From Acidobacteriaceae bacterium (lineage in GTDB: Bacteria; Acidobacteriota; Terriglobia; Terriglobales; Acidobacteriaceae): 56,382 nt of DNA. This document shows positions 1 to 7,996 of this stretch, piece after piece. Location of the stretch: assembly GCA_003131315.1 (NCBI GenBank), contig PKUV01000177.1, forward strand, positions 1 through 56,382, given 5' to 3'. A model generated the notes under the pieces. That model was given only the letters and a program-made list of their open reading frames with translations, was not told where the DNA came from and made no database searches. The position numbers were made by a program, and so were the translations under genes. The first letter of the stretch is position 1, and the number at the start of each line of letters is the position of its first letter.

Positions 1-40
1 GCTAAATATGAAAATGCTCTAAGTACTGAGAACCGAGAAC

Positions 41-70
41 TGGGAACTGATCTTGGCGCCAGTCTATAAT
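41..70 (+). promoter_or_regulatory. Candidate sigma70-type promoter
   Basis: A perfect TATAAT lies at 65-70, about 25 bases before the ATG of the first gene. The best -35 (TGGGAA at 41-46, 18-base spacer) matches only three of six consensus bases. The -10 is seen directly; its use is inferred. Confidence 0.35.
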
Positions 71-95
71 TAAGGCAGTCGGCCCGGGGTGCTGC

Positions 96-1118
96 ATGCG
101 GTCCTTCCACGTTTACTCCGTTTGTTATCGGCTGTTGGCGATCTCCTTGGTCTTCTCCGCGCTGACGCTCGCCGAGAATGCTCCGCCCCCAAGGATTTCT
201 AAGGAAACCCGCGAAGAAATTGTCCACGCCTTCAATGAAGAGCTGGTCTACATCCGCACGAGTTTTCCGATGGGGAAGACTGGACTGAAACTCAGAAACG
301 GAACCGTGACTCCCAGCGGCCCGGAACTGCAACGTTTGATGGCGCTCTGGGGACCAGCCGCGAAACCCGGCGACCGGGCCCGCATCAGCGACGTCGTCAT
401 CAAGGAAGACCACATCCACTTTGAGATCAACGGCGGTCCCATCAAGAAGCAGAAGTGGTACCAGCGCATCCAGATCTCAGGGGCGAGCACATCTGTGCCG
501 ATTGCGCCGTCGGATTCGTCCGCCAACGCCCGCGGCTCTTTCGTGGATCTCTACTTCGACAAGTATGTTCCGGAGATGACCGGGCCAGAGCTGAAGCAGT
601 TGCTGCGTCCGGTGTTTGATTTCGATTCCAAGTCCGCGCTCGATGCTTATCTGGAAACCGTTTCTCCCCAGGTCAAAGATGCCATCAAGAATCACCACGT
701 GCTGGTGGGAATGAACCACGACATGGTGATGTACGCCAAGGGGCGTCCGCCAAAGAAAGTGCGCGAGCATGTGGACGAAGTTGAGTACGAAGAATGGATC
801 TACGGCACGCCTCCGCAGGACGTGGATTTTGTGCGCTTCGTGGGCGACGAAGTTGTGCGGGTCGAGATCATGAAGGTGGATGGCCAAAAAATTGTGCGTG
901 TCGAAAAGGAAGTCGATCTGGGTGCGCCAACCGTTGCCAAGAAACAGGAAGAACGCCCAGCGAACGCGCCCACGTTGCGGCGTCCCGGAGAAGAGATGCC
1001 GGAGTCGAATCCCGCAAACCCTTCCAGCACGCCACCGATGGGCGCGCCTCAACCGACCGATCCCGGTAAAGATCCAAACCCCAACTGGGCTAAGATTATT
1101 GAGCGATTGAGGCATTGA
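96..1118 (+). CDS. Secreted protein of unknown function
   Basis: A 340-residue protein that I do not recognise. Residues 1-26 form a signal peptide-like stretch (basic start, hydrophobic VCYRLLAISLVFSALTLA), so it is probably exported. The middle (30-270) is a mixed charged/hydrophobic region with no catalytic motif I can name. Residues 285-330 are rich in Pro, Asn and Glu and look disordered. The ATG at 96 is preceded by GGGGTG and a TATAAT box. The last codons and the stop (Leu-Arg-His-TGA) are written by the left arm of the palindromic repeat at 1106-1191, so the native C-terminus may have been replaced by repeat sequence. Real by length and codon use; function unknown. Confidence 0.75.
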   Translation: MRSFHVYSVCYRLLAISLVFSALTLAENAPPPRISKETREEIVHAFNEELVYIRTSFPMGKTGLKLRNGTVTPSGPELQRLMALWGPAAKPGDRARISDVVIKEDHIHFEINGGPIKKQKWYQRIQISGASTSVPIAPSDSSANARGSFVDLYFDKYVPEMTGPELKQLLRPVFDFDSKSALDAYLETVSPQVKDAIKNHHVLVGMNHDMVMYAKGRPPKKVREHVDEVEYEEWIYGTPPQDVDFVRFVGDEVVRVEIMKVDGQKIVRVEKEVDLGAPTVAKKQEERPANAPTLRRPGEEMPESNPANPSSTPPMGAPQPTDPGKDPNPNWAKIIERLRH

Positions 1119-1191
1119 ATCATTGAAATTCAAAGACTCGTAGGGTTTAGGTTTTCAATGACTAAATGACTAAATGATTCAATGCCTCAAT
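1106..1191. repeat. TCATTGAA-type octamer inverted repeat, copy A
   Basis: Two arms built from 8-bp units related to TCATTGAA face each other: ATTGAGGCATTGAATCATTG begins at 1106 and the complementary arm ends at 1191 with GATTCAATGCCTCAAT. The left arm contains the stop codon of the upstream gene (1116-1118). Related copies are at 5010-5094, 23401-23485, 33568-33628 and 38041-38135. There is no T-tract, so a classical intrinsic terminator is not evident, although the RNA could fold into a long hairpin. Confidence 0.85.
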
Positions 1192-1237
1192 AGTCTTGGA
1201 GGCGGGTAGGTCCTGTGGTAGGATTTTCATACCGGCC

Positions 1238-1582
1238 ATGTCAACCCATAACACGCCCCTCGAATACATGACGACGACCAAGATCGGCGAAAAGGGACAG
1301 CTCACGGTCCCCAAGCAGTTCCGGGACGACCTCGGGTTGGGGATTGGGGCGCCCTTTGCCGTTCTGCGTTTGGGTGACGGCCTCATTCTCCTGCCGGAGC
1401 AGCGGCGCTTTGAGCGGCTTTGCGAACGGGTGCGATCGAGCCTTACGGCTGCTGGGCTGACGTCAGAGGACATTCTCGCGACCATCCCGGAGGCCCGCAA
1501 TCGCGTATACGCTCGTCGCTACGGCAAGAAGCCTACCGATGACGTTTTGCGGCGCCGCTCTCGCGGCCATCGTGGGAAGTGA
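1238..1582 (+). CDS. AbrB/MazE-type antitoxin
   Basis: About 114 residues with an N-terminal SpoVT/AbrB swapped-hairpin DNA-binding domain: the signature KIGEKGQLTVPKQFRDDLGL lies near residues 14-33, followed by GAPFAVLRLGDGLILLP. The C-terminal half is basic and would contact the toxin. In such modules the antitoxin neutralises the PIN nuclease and represses its own promoter. The ATG at 1238 is chosen because the domain begins soon after it; a TTG at 1196 and an ATG at 1268 are alternatives. A PIN toxin gene follows after 12 bases. The stop codon falls inside a 16-bp tandem duplication that also carries the toxin start. Confidence 0.8.
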   Translation: MSTHNTPLEYMTTTKIGEKGQLTVPKQFRDDLGLGIGAPFAVLRLGDGLILLPEQRRFERLCERVRSSLTAAGLTSEDILATIPEARNRVYARRYGKKPTDDVLRRRSRGHRGK

Positions 1583-1606
1583 CCAGCCCAGGAAGTGACC
1601 AGCCAA
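1575..1606 (+). repeat. 16-bp tandem duplication at the antitoxin/toxin junction
   Basis: GGAAGTGACCAGCCCA at 1575-1590 is repeated as GGAAGTGACCAGCCAA at 1591-1606 (15 of 16 identical). The first copy contains the antitoxin TGA (1580-1582) and a GTGA; the second contains the toxin GTG start (1595). Confidence 0.9.
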
Positions 1607-2065
1607 CGCAGAATCCGGTTGTTCCTGGACTCAAATGTCCTGACCGGAGGGATTGTCTCCCCCTGGGGCCTGGACAAAGCTACGCTGTCGCTCTGCGCCG
1701 CCAGGGTGTGCAAGCTGGTGCTGGCCGAGGTGGTTCGCGATGAAGTGGAGGAAAACCTTTTCCTACACGCGGAACGTTTGCCGTCGCTCGATGCCGAACA
1801 GTTGATCGAGGACTATCGCCACCTCATCAAGTTAACCAATCCCGAGCTTGTTCCGTATCCGGATAAAGATCTGGTGCATTCGAGCCGGCACTTGATCCGG
1901 CACGAGGCGGATGTACCGGTGCTACTGTCTGCGACGGCGAGCAAACCCGACTGGTTGCTGACGCACAATACCAAGCACTTCACCAAGGCCGTCGCGCAGC
2001 GGACCTCGCTGCGCATCGCAACGCCGGCAGAGTTCTTTCGTGCGCTTTCGGCCCTGTTCCGTTAG
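1595..2065 (+). CDS. PIN-domain toxin (putative ribonuclease)
   Basis: A 156-residue PIN protein, probably the toxin partner of the AbrB-type gene just upstream. Acidic residues expected of the metal-binding site are visible: Asp12 in LFLDSNVL, Glu residues in EVVRDEVEENL, and Asp in EADVPVLLSA followed by DWLLTHNTKHF. PIN toxins cleave RNA with Mg2+ or Mn2+ and are held inactive by the antitoxin. The GTG at 1595 follows AGGAA within the duplicated 16-mer. The TAG stop is shared with the first bases of the REP-like element that begins at 2063. Family is confident; target RNA unknown. Confidence 0.8.
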   Translation: MTSQRRIRLFLDSNVLTGGIVSPWGLDKATLSLCAARVCKLVLAEVVRDEVEENLFLHAERLPSLDAEQLIEDYRHLIKLTNPELVPYPDKDLVHSSRHLIRHEADVPVLLSATASKPDWLLTHNTKHFTKAVAQRTSLRIATPAEFFRALSALFR

Positions 2066-2184
2066 CAGCCTGTGGTGAAACTCCAGAGCCCAAGACCAGC
2101 GCCTAAAGGCGGTCTCATAACGCGGCACCTACGGCATCGCTGAAGCGATGCCCTGATACGAACCTCACTTGCGCCACGGGTCTG
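2063..2184 (+). repeat. TIR-bearing REP/MITE-like element, copy 1
   Basis: Begins TAGCAGCCTGTGGTG on the PIN toxin stop codon and ends near GCGCCACGGG. It has two hairpins with 4-base loops: CGCC-TAAA-GGCG and GGCATCGC-TGAA-GCGATGCC. A second copy lies at 3866-3997, so the two copies flank nadE in the same orientation. The right end is diverged after 2180. Confidence 0.85.
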
Positions 2185-2227
2185 ATACGCCTCGACCACC
2201 TACACCTCGACCTTCTACACTAGGAAC

Positions 2228-3868
2228 GTGAAGATTGCCTTGGGCCAGATCAACCCCACCGTGGGGGATTTTTCCGGCAACGCTGCCAAGATCATCCAGT
2301 TTGCGCTTCAGGCGCGGAGTGCCGGCGCTGGCCTGATTCTGTTTCCGGAACTCGCCGTCTCCGGTTACCCGCCGCGCGACCTGGTCGAGAGGCCGTCGTT
2401 TGTGGCGCGCAATCGCGCGACCGTCGAGAGGATCGCCACGGAAACGCGGGGAATCGCCGTCATCTGCGGGGCGGTAACCCCGGCCGAAGCGGAGTCCGGC
2501 AAAAAAGTCATGAACTCCGCCGTGCTGCTGCGCGAAGGGCGCATCGAATTCATCCAGTCGAAGATGCTGCTGCCCACCTATGACGTCTTCGACGAGATGC
2601 GCAACTTCGCTCCCGCCAAGAGCCAGCAACTGTTCAGCTTTTGCGGCAAGCAGATGGCTTTGACCATCTGTGAAGATGCCTGGAACGACAAGCGCTTCTG
2701 GAATCGGCGGCTGTATCGCATCGACCCAGTCGAAGAACTGGTCCGAGCCGGCGGGAACTTCGTGCTCAACATTTCCGCGTCGCCATTTTGGCTGGGCAAG
2801 CGCGAACTGCGCCGCGACATGCTGGCGGCTATCGCCCGGAATCAGAAAGTTCCGGTCGCGATGGTGAACCAGGTCGGGGGCAACGACAGCCTGGTCTTCG
2901 ACGGATCGAGCCTGGTGATTGCGCCCGACGGACAGGTGATCGCGCAAGCGAAGTCGTTCGAGGAAGACCTGATCTATTTCGACTCCCAGAAACTCAACGG
3001 AGACATGCACCCCCAAGTCGCCGGTGAAGAAGCCAGCGCGTATGAAGCACTGGTTCTGGGCACGCGAGACTACGTCCACAAATGCGGCTTCCAGCGGGCG
3101 ATTATCGGCCTCAGCGGAGGCATCGATTCCGCGCTCACCGCCTCGATAGCGGTCGATGCGCTCGGTCCTGAAAACGTCATCGGCGTCGGCATGCCGGGGC
3201 CGTACTCGTCGCGAGGGTCGATTGACGACGCGCGGGAACTGGCCAATAACCTCACAATTCGCTTCGAACTGCTCTCGATCCACGAAATCTACGAGGCTGC
3301 ACGCCAGACGCTCGCACCCGTGTTTGCCGGTTTGCCAGAAGACGTCACCGAAGAAAATATTCAGTCCCGTGCCCGCGGATTGCTGCTGATGTCGATGTCG
3401 AACAAGTTCGGCGCGCTGGTGCTCTCGACCGGCAACAAAAGCGAATTGGCCGTCGGCTATTGCACTCTTTACGGCGATATGGTGGGTGGACTGGCGGTGA
3501 TCTCGGATGTGCCGAAGACGTTGGTGTACGGTCTGTGCGCCTACGCGAACTCGCGGCGCAAGGTAATTCCGGAAGCGACGATTGAGAAGCCGCCATCCGC
3601 GGAATTGCGCCCGGATCAGAAGGATTCGGACTCGCTGCCGCCCTACGAGGTGCTCGATGCGATTCTCGAAGATTACGTGGAGGAGTCGTGCTCGGCCGAA
3701 CAGATTGCTCGCGTTCACAATTTCGATCCAGATCTGGTGCGGCGTGTGATCCGGATGGTGGAGCGCAGCGAGTACAAGCGGCAACAAGCAGCCCCCGGAA
3801 TCAAGATTTCGGCGAAGGCTTTTGGCTATGGACGGAGATTCCCGATCGCGGCCAAGGCGGAAGTCTAG
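2228..3868 (+). CDS. nadE: Glutamine-dependent NAD+ synthetase
   Basis: A 546-residue two-domain enzyme that makes NAD+ from deamido-NAD+, ATP and glutamine in the cytoplasm, the last step of NAD synthesis. The N-terminal nitrilase-like glutaminase domain (1-260) has the Glu-Lys-Cys triad: Glu41 in FPELAVSGYPP, Lys112 in QSKMLLPTYDV and Cys148 in TICEDAW. The C-terminal synthetase domain carries the PP-loop SGGIDSA at 296-302 and STGNKSELAVGY further on. Length is normal for the glutamine-using form. The start is the GTG at 2228, directly before the conserved MKIALGQINP. The gene stands alone between two copies of a palindromic element, and its TAG stop coincides with the start of the second. 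Confidence 0.96.
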   Translation: MKIALGQINPTVGDFSGNAAKIIQFALQARSAGAGLILFPELAVSGYPPRDLVERPSFVARNRATVERIATETRGIAVICGAVTPAEAESGKKVMNSAVLLREGRIEFIQSKMLLPTYDVFDEMRNFAPAKSQQLFSFCGKQMALTICEDAWNDKRFWNRRLYRIDPVEELVRAGGNFVLNISASPFWLGKRELRRDMLAAIARNQKVPVAMVNQVGGNDSLVFDGSSLVIAPDGQVIAQAKSFEEDLIYFDSQKLNGDMHPQVAGEEASAYEALVLGTRDYVHKCGFQRAIIGLSGGIDSALTASIAVDALGPENVIGVGMPGPYSSRGSIDDARELANNLTIRFELLSIHEIYEAARQTLAPVFAGLPEDVTEENIQSRARGLLLMSMSNKFGALVLSTGNKSELAVGYCTLYGDMVGGLAVISDVPKTLVYGLCAYANSRRKVIPEATIEKPPSAELRPDQKDSDSLPPYEVLDAILEDYVEESCSAEQIARVHNFDPDLVRRVIRMVERSEYKRQQAAPGIKISAKAFGYGRRFPIAAKAEV

Positions 3869-3997
3869 CAGCCTGTGGTGAAACTCCAGCACCCCAAACC
3901 ACAAACCAGCGCCTAAAGGCGCTCTCATGGCACGGCACTTACGGTATGCCTGAAGGCGTGCCCTGATACGAATCGCACTTGCACCACGGGCTGCTAG
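3866..3997 (+). repeat. TIR-bearing REP/MITE-like element, copy 2
   Basis: A 132-bp element with near-perfect terminal inverted repeats: TAGCAGCCTGTGGTG at the left and CACCACGGGCTGCTA at the right (one mismatch). Inside are hairpins AGCGCC-TAAA-GGCGCT and GGTATGCC-TGAA-GGCGTGCC. The left end overlaps the nadE TAG stop. The second hairpin differs from copy 1 on both arms in a way that mostly keeps pairing. Confidence 0.9.
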
Positions 3998-4085
3998 ACG
4001 CAAATTGCAGCGACGCCTTCGATCCTTCGGAAATGACAACTCCGGCGGTTTTTGTAACAATCGAATTTCACTCGAATTTCAAAAT

Positions 4086-5009
4086 ATGACACGCATGCAT
4101 CGCACACTGCTCGCTGCTTTCCTGTTGTCCGGCCTCGCCTTCGCTCAAACCCAACCGGCTCATCCAGCAAAACCGGCAGCCAAACCAGCGGCGACTTCGA
4201 CTGCCGCGGTCGGCACGACGGGTCTGCCCAGCGAAGACACCGTCAACTCGTTCCTGTTCCAGATGTTTGGTTACGATGCCACGGTGACGTGGAAGGTGAA
4301 TGAGATTCGTCCCTCGGAGGTGCCGGGACTGGCGGAGGTCTTAGTTGTCATCACCAACCCGCAGGGCTCGAACCCGAATCGGTTGCTGGTTAGCTCTGAC
4401 GGCAAGCGCGCAATCTCGGGCGAGATCCTGCCCTTCGGTGCGAAGCCATTTGACGATGCCCGCGCCAAGCTCGAAAAAGGCGTGAACGGCCCTGCGAAGG
4501 GACCGGCGAAGGCTTCTGTAACGATTGTCGAGTTCAGCGATATGCAGTGCCCGCACTGTCAGAAGGCCGCGCCTGCGATTGAACAGCTGCTTGCGCAGGA
4601 GCCCGAGGCCCACTTTATTTTCCAGAATTTTCCGCTGCCCGCGCACAACTGGGCGGAGAAAGCGGCCGGCTATGTCGATTGTGTGGGGCGCGCTTCGAAC
4701 GACGCAGTCTGGAAATTTATCCAGAAGACGTTTGACGAGCAGGCCAATATCACTGAGGCCAACGTCGATGAAAAGCTGAAGGCCATCGCGACCGCATCGG
4801 GCGCGAATGCCGACGAGATCGCAGCCTGCGCAGCTAAGCCGGATACTAAAGCCAGAATCGAGGCCTCCATTGCGCTTGGAAAGTCGGTTGGCGTGAATAG
4901 CACACCGACTCTGTTCATCAATGGACAAAACGTACCCGGCGGGGCGAAAGTCGAACTGTTGAAGAAGATTGTGGACTTCAAGGCAAGCCAGGGAAAAGGC
5001 GACAAGTAG
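4086..5009 (+). CDS. DsbA-like periplasmic thioredoxin-fold protein
   Basis: A 307-residue exported thiol oxidoreductase. Residues 1-20 are a signal peptide (MHRTLLAAFLLSGLAFA, cut before QTQ), followed by an Ala/Pro/Lys linker to about 45. Residues 145-300 are a DsbA/Thioredoxin_4 domain with the redox motif C155-P-H-C158 and a later cis-Pro loop in NSTPTLFINGQ. CPHC is the DsbA-type motif, favouring a disulphide donor or a DsbA/DsbG-like isomerase. Residues 50-120 are an extra N-terminal module of unknown role. The ATG at 4086 is chosen over an upstream TTG because it begins the signal peptide. It is convergent with the secretin, and the 85 bases between the stops are entirely an octamer palindrome. 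Confidence 0.85.
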   Translation: MTRMHRTLLAAFLLSGLAFAQTQPAHPAKPAAKPAATSTAAVGTTGLPSEDTVNSFLFQMFGYDATVTWKVNEIRPSEVPGLAEVLVVITNPQGSNPNRLLVSSDGKRAISGEILPFGAKPFDDARAKLEKGVNGPAKGPAKASVTIVEFSDMQCPHCQKAAPAIEQLLAQEPEAHFIFQNFPLPAHNWAEKAAGYVDCVGRASNDAVWKFIQKTFDEQANITEANVDEKLKAIATASGANADEIAACAAKPDTKARIEASIALGKSVGVNSTPTLFINGQNVPGGAKVELLKKIVDFKASQGKGDK

Positions 5010-5094
5010 ATCGGGTCATTGAACCATTTAGTCATTGAATCATTGAAAACCAAAAGCAGGGCCCTTCAACGACTCAATGATTCAATGTCCCGAT
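5010..5094. repeat. TCATTGAA-type octamer inverted repeat, copy B
   Basis: Fills exactly the gap between the stop codons of the convergent thioredoxin and secretin genes. The left arm starts ATCGGG and continues with four 8-bp units (TCATTGAA, CCATTTAG, TCATTGAA, TCATTGAA). The right arm is its imperfect complement and ends CCCGAT. Could act as a bidirectional transcript end or mRNA 3' hairpin; not shown. Confidence 0.88.
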
Positions 5095-6927
5095 TCACTT
5101 CATCCAGATTTCCGGTGCTTCGGTGCGCTCCGGGCCACGGACGATGTACGGCGTGATCAGGATCAGTAGCTCGTCGTCCTCTTCCTGTTTGGAACTTTGT
5201 GATGTGAGGACGCCGAGGCCCGGGATATTGGAGAACGCAGGCAGACCGCTCAGGCTCTTCTGATCGGACGCGGTGATCATTCCCGCCACTACCGCCGGTT
5301 CCCCTTCCTTGAGCAGGATTCCACCCTTGTACTCACGATTGAAAATTACCGGAATGCCATTTGCGTTTGTGCTTCCCAAAGTGCGGAATTGGATCTCCAG
5401 CTCGAGGGCTACGTCTGAATTGTTGTGAACCAGCGGTTTCGCCTTGAGCGTGAGTCCGATGTCCTCATAACTGACGGAAGGAAAGGCCGCGGTGAACGAC
5501 TGATTCCCGATGGCCTGGGAGATGGCCGCATTGTTATAAATCGGAGCAAAGCTGGCGTTGAGGATGGGATAGCGCGATCCCAGCTTAAAAGTGGCGTCCT
5601 TCTCCTGGGAAGCGCGCAGGTGGACGTGATCGAGCGACCGGACGGAACTCTCATTCATGGAAAGCGCGGCGGACAACTGATCGAGGCTCAGTCCCATCAG
5701 CGTGAGCCCGCCGCCAAAGGTCGCGAGCGGCTGGCTGAAGATCGAATTCTGCTGGCCCTGCAATTGTGCGAGAAGGGCGGCGATGGTCTGATTGCCGGCC
5801 TGGTTGATGCCGCCGGAGGCAATCAGTTGGTTGATCAGGTCCTGGATGTTTTGTCCGCCGAGAGCCGTAAGTGCGGCTACCGGAATGTTGAAAAGATTGA
5901 ATTGGTTCGGGACGTGCAGCCCGATATTGCGCGCGTAGGTGTGGCTCACCTGAAAGACTTTCAGGTCGAGCATCACTTCCGGCCGGGGGCTATTCAGCTG
6001 TCCGAGAAACTGGGTTGCGGCTTCCAATGCCGCCTGCGGTCCGCGCAGCGTGATCGTGCTTGATGCCGCGTTGAGGCTCGCAAGCTTGAACTCAAATAGC
6101 GTCCGCAGCGAGTTCATCAGCTCGTTCAAGTCCTGGGGACTGCCGCCAGAGATGTAAAACGAGCGCATGCCCATGCGGTCGTAGAGCCGGTGGTTGTCGG
6201 GCGTGTCAGCGCAAGCAAAAAGAACTGTGTCTTCGAGCCCCACGCTGAAGCTCTTCGTGACCGCGGACGCCGCCCGCATGGCGGTTGCGAAATCAGCATT
6301 CTCTATGTCGAATCGCACGCGGCGGCTGGGGAAATTATCGTCGAAGACTACCGTCAGTCCGTAGCTCGCGGCGACCGCAGTGAGCAGACCACGCGAATCG
6401 CCGCGGTAGTGGATGTCATGGTGCCCGTCGATCGGTTTGGCGACGAGCGTGTCGGTGCTGGCGACCACTTGCGGCGGGCCGGCGGTGTGCACCGGCACGG
6501 GCCCCAGGGCGTCGCTTATGCGCTGCTGAGCGAATTCGTTCTGCGGATCGAGGTTCAGCGCCGTTCGGAACTCCGCCAGCGCCTCCACCTGCCGCCCATC
6601 GAGCAGGTCGCTGTTTCCTCGCTCCAGATGCATCCCGGCCAGATGTTGTCGCGTAATCTCGCGCGCGGTCAGGTACTCCACGTTTTGCGGGACCAGGCGA
6701 GACGCTTCCTCAAACTCGTAAAAAGCCTCGTCCAGGTTCTGCGATTTCTCCAGTTTGAGGCCGCGCGCGAAAGCTTGGCGGGCGGCCTTCAGGTCTTTGA
6801 CAGGACCGTGGCAGGTGGGTGCACCCGCGGAATTGGAGCAGAGCGATGGCGCAGCGGTCGGGGGAGTGTCTGCGGCCAAACACACTCCGACAAGCAACAA
6901 AGCAATTCCTGCTGGCAGCCATCGCAT
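5095..6927 (-). CDS. TPR-secretin family outer membrane channel protein
   Basis: A 610-residue secretin-like protein. Residues 1-18 are a signal peptide. Residues 45-150 hold TPR-like helices (RQAFARGLKLEKSQNLDEAF, EALAEFRTALNLDPQNEFA). Residues 165-310 resemble the STN and secretin N domains, and 320-605 the secretin beta-barrel domain, with the typical ending EGEPAVVAGMI, SNIPGLGVL and LLILITPYIV. Secretins are outer-membrane gates of type II secretion, type IV pili and related machines. No other gsp or pil gene is next to it, so the machine it serves is unknown. The ATG at 6927 begins the signal peptide directly. Confidence 0.85.
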   Translation of the reverse strand: MRWLPAGIALLLVGVCLAADTPPTAAPSLCSNSAGAPTCHGPVKDLKAARQAFARGLKLEKSQNLDEAFYEFEEASRLVPQNVEYLTAREITRQHLAGMHLERGNSDLLDGRQVEALAEFRTALNLDPQNEFAQQRISDALGPVPVHTAGPPQVVASTDTLVAKPIDGHHDIHYRGDSRGLLTAVAASYGLTVVFDDNFPSRRVRFDIENADFATAMRAASAVTKSFSVGLEDTVLFACADTPDNHRLYDRMGMRSFYISGGSPQDLNELMNSLRTLFEFKLASLNAASSTITLRGPQAALEAATQFLGQLNSPRPEVMLDLKVFQVSHTYARNIGLHVPNQFNLFNIPVAALTALGGQNIQDLINQLIASGGINQAGNQTIAALLAQLQGQQNSIFSQPLATFGGGLTLMGLSLDQLSAALSMNESSVRSLDHVHLRASQEKDATFKLGSRYPILNASFAPIYNNAAISQAIGNQSFTAAFPSVSYEDIGLTLKAKPLVHNNSDVALELEIQFRTLGSTNANGIPVIFNREYKGGILLKEGEPAVVAGMITASDQKSLSGLPAFSNIPGLGVLTSQSSKQEEDDELLILITPYIVRGPERTEAPEIWMK

Positions 6928-7030
6928 ATTACTTACTATAGAATGCCCGGCTGCCGCTGTCTTGCAAGAGAAATCCTGGGTTGTGAACTACGGTCGTAAC
7001 GGGAGAGTCGCAACGGGAGGAAAGACATGT

Positions 7031-7822
7031 TCACCGCAGCATCAGGCGTTCCATCCGGGTGGCGCGGCCGGTCTGGTCATCGCACTCGACCAGCACGGCG
7101 CACAGTCGGACGTCGCCGTTGGCCGCTTCGAAGCGCGCCGGCATCCCGCTGAGAAACTTCTCGATCACTAATTCCTTCTTTACCCCAATGACGCTGTCGT
7201 ACGGCCCGGTCATGCCGACGTCCGTGATGTAGGCAGTGCCCTTCGGCAGGACGGTCTCATCTGCGGTGGGAATGTGCGTGTGTGTGCCCACGACGGCGGT
7301 GGCGCGCCCGTCGAGGTACCATCCGAAGGCGATTTTTTCGGAACTCGCCTCGGCATGGAAATCGACAAACACGATCTTCGATTTGATCTGTTCCAGCAGT
7401 CGATCGGCATAGCGAAAGGGATCGTCGGACGAGCCCATGAACACACGTCCCTGAAGATTCACGACAGCATACGCGATGCCGTTTTTCTGGCCTTCATACA
7501 CTCCCCAGCCGGGCAGGTTCTGCGGAAAATTTGCTGGCCGCAACAGCCGGCGTGCCGGACTGTGTGGGTTGCCGTCCGCCATCTGGAAGTATTCGATGAT
7601 TTCGCGTTTGTCCCAGACGTGATTTCCGGTGGTCATCACGTCGATACCCAGATCGAAAAGCTCTTCCGCCAGCGGCGGCGTGATTCCAAACCCAGCCGCG
7701 GCATTTTCGCAGTTGGCGATGACCAGATCCACGGCATGCTGCTTGCGCAGTTCAGACAGGCGCTCTCTTACGATGGTCCGCCCAGGGCGCCCAAAAATGT
7801 CACCGATAAAAAGAATTTTCAA
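7031..7822 (-). CDS. ymdB: YmdB-family metallophosphoesterase
   Basis: A 263-residue protein of the TIGR00282/YmdB family, dinuclear-metal phosphodiesterases; the Bacillus member hydrolyses 2',3'-cyclic nucleotides. Metal-binding motifs in order: GDIFGRPGR (Asp8), ANCENAA, TTGNHVWDKRE, FVDFHAEASSEK and GTHTHIPTAD. Length is normal. ATG at 7822. It lies 209 bases downstream of the secretin start on the same strand; the spacer shows no conserved element beyond short AT-rich sequence. Assignment rests on complete motif conservation; the physiological substrate here is unknown. Confidence 0.92.
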   Translation of the reverse strand: MKILFIGDIFGRPGRTIVRERLSELRKQHAVDLVIANCENAAAGFGITPPLAEELFDLGIDVMTTGNHVWDKREIIEYFQMADGNPHSPARRLLRPANFPQNLPGWGVYEGQKNGIAYAVVNLQGRVFMGSSDDPFRYADRLLEQIKSKIVFVDFHAEASSEKIAFGWYLDGRATAVVGTHTHIPTADETVLPKGTAYITDVGMTGPYDSVIGVKKELVIEKFLSGMPARFEAANGDVRLCAVLVECDDQTGRATRMERLMLR

Positions 7823-7824
7823 GA

Positions 7825-7850
7825 TCAGGTCTCAGGTGTCAGGTGTCAGG
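7825..7850. repeat. Heptamer direct repeat (TCAGGTG)
   Basis: Three tandem 7-bp units (TCAGGTC, TCAGGTG, TCAGGTG) plus a partial fourth, immediately upstream of the ymdB start. No inverted partner is seen nearby. Confidence 0.75.
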
Positions 7851-7968
7851 AGCAATGCTGCCCGCTATCAAGCGCACGCCCAACGTTCGATGGTACCACG
7901 CTAAAAATCGCTCAGGTTTCAGGCGCGGGCGCAGTCCGCCACGAGCTTCACGCGTAGTGTACTGGCCA

Positions 7969-7996
7969 CCGACTACCGACTACTGACTACTGATTT
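7969..7996. repeat. Heptamer direct repeat (CCGACTA/CTGACTA)
   Basis: Units CCGACTA, CCGACTA, CTGACTA and CTGATTT run in tandem. Read on the minus strand they encode the last residues (Ser-Ser-Gln) and the TAG stop of the peptide-binding protein gene. Confidence 0.75.

Noticed and set aside
1106-1191. A CRISPR array at the TCATTGAA repeats
   Set aside because: The units are 8 bp and contiguous with no unique spacers, and no cas gene is present.
2165-4060. A 631-residue minus-strand open frame opposite nadE
   Set aside because: Antisense shadow of nadE: Arg/His-rich composition without domain signatures, while nadE is complete on the plus strand.
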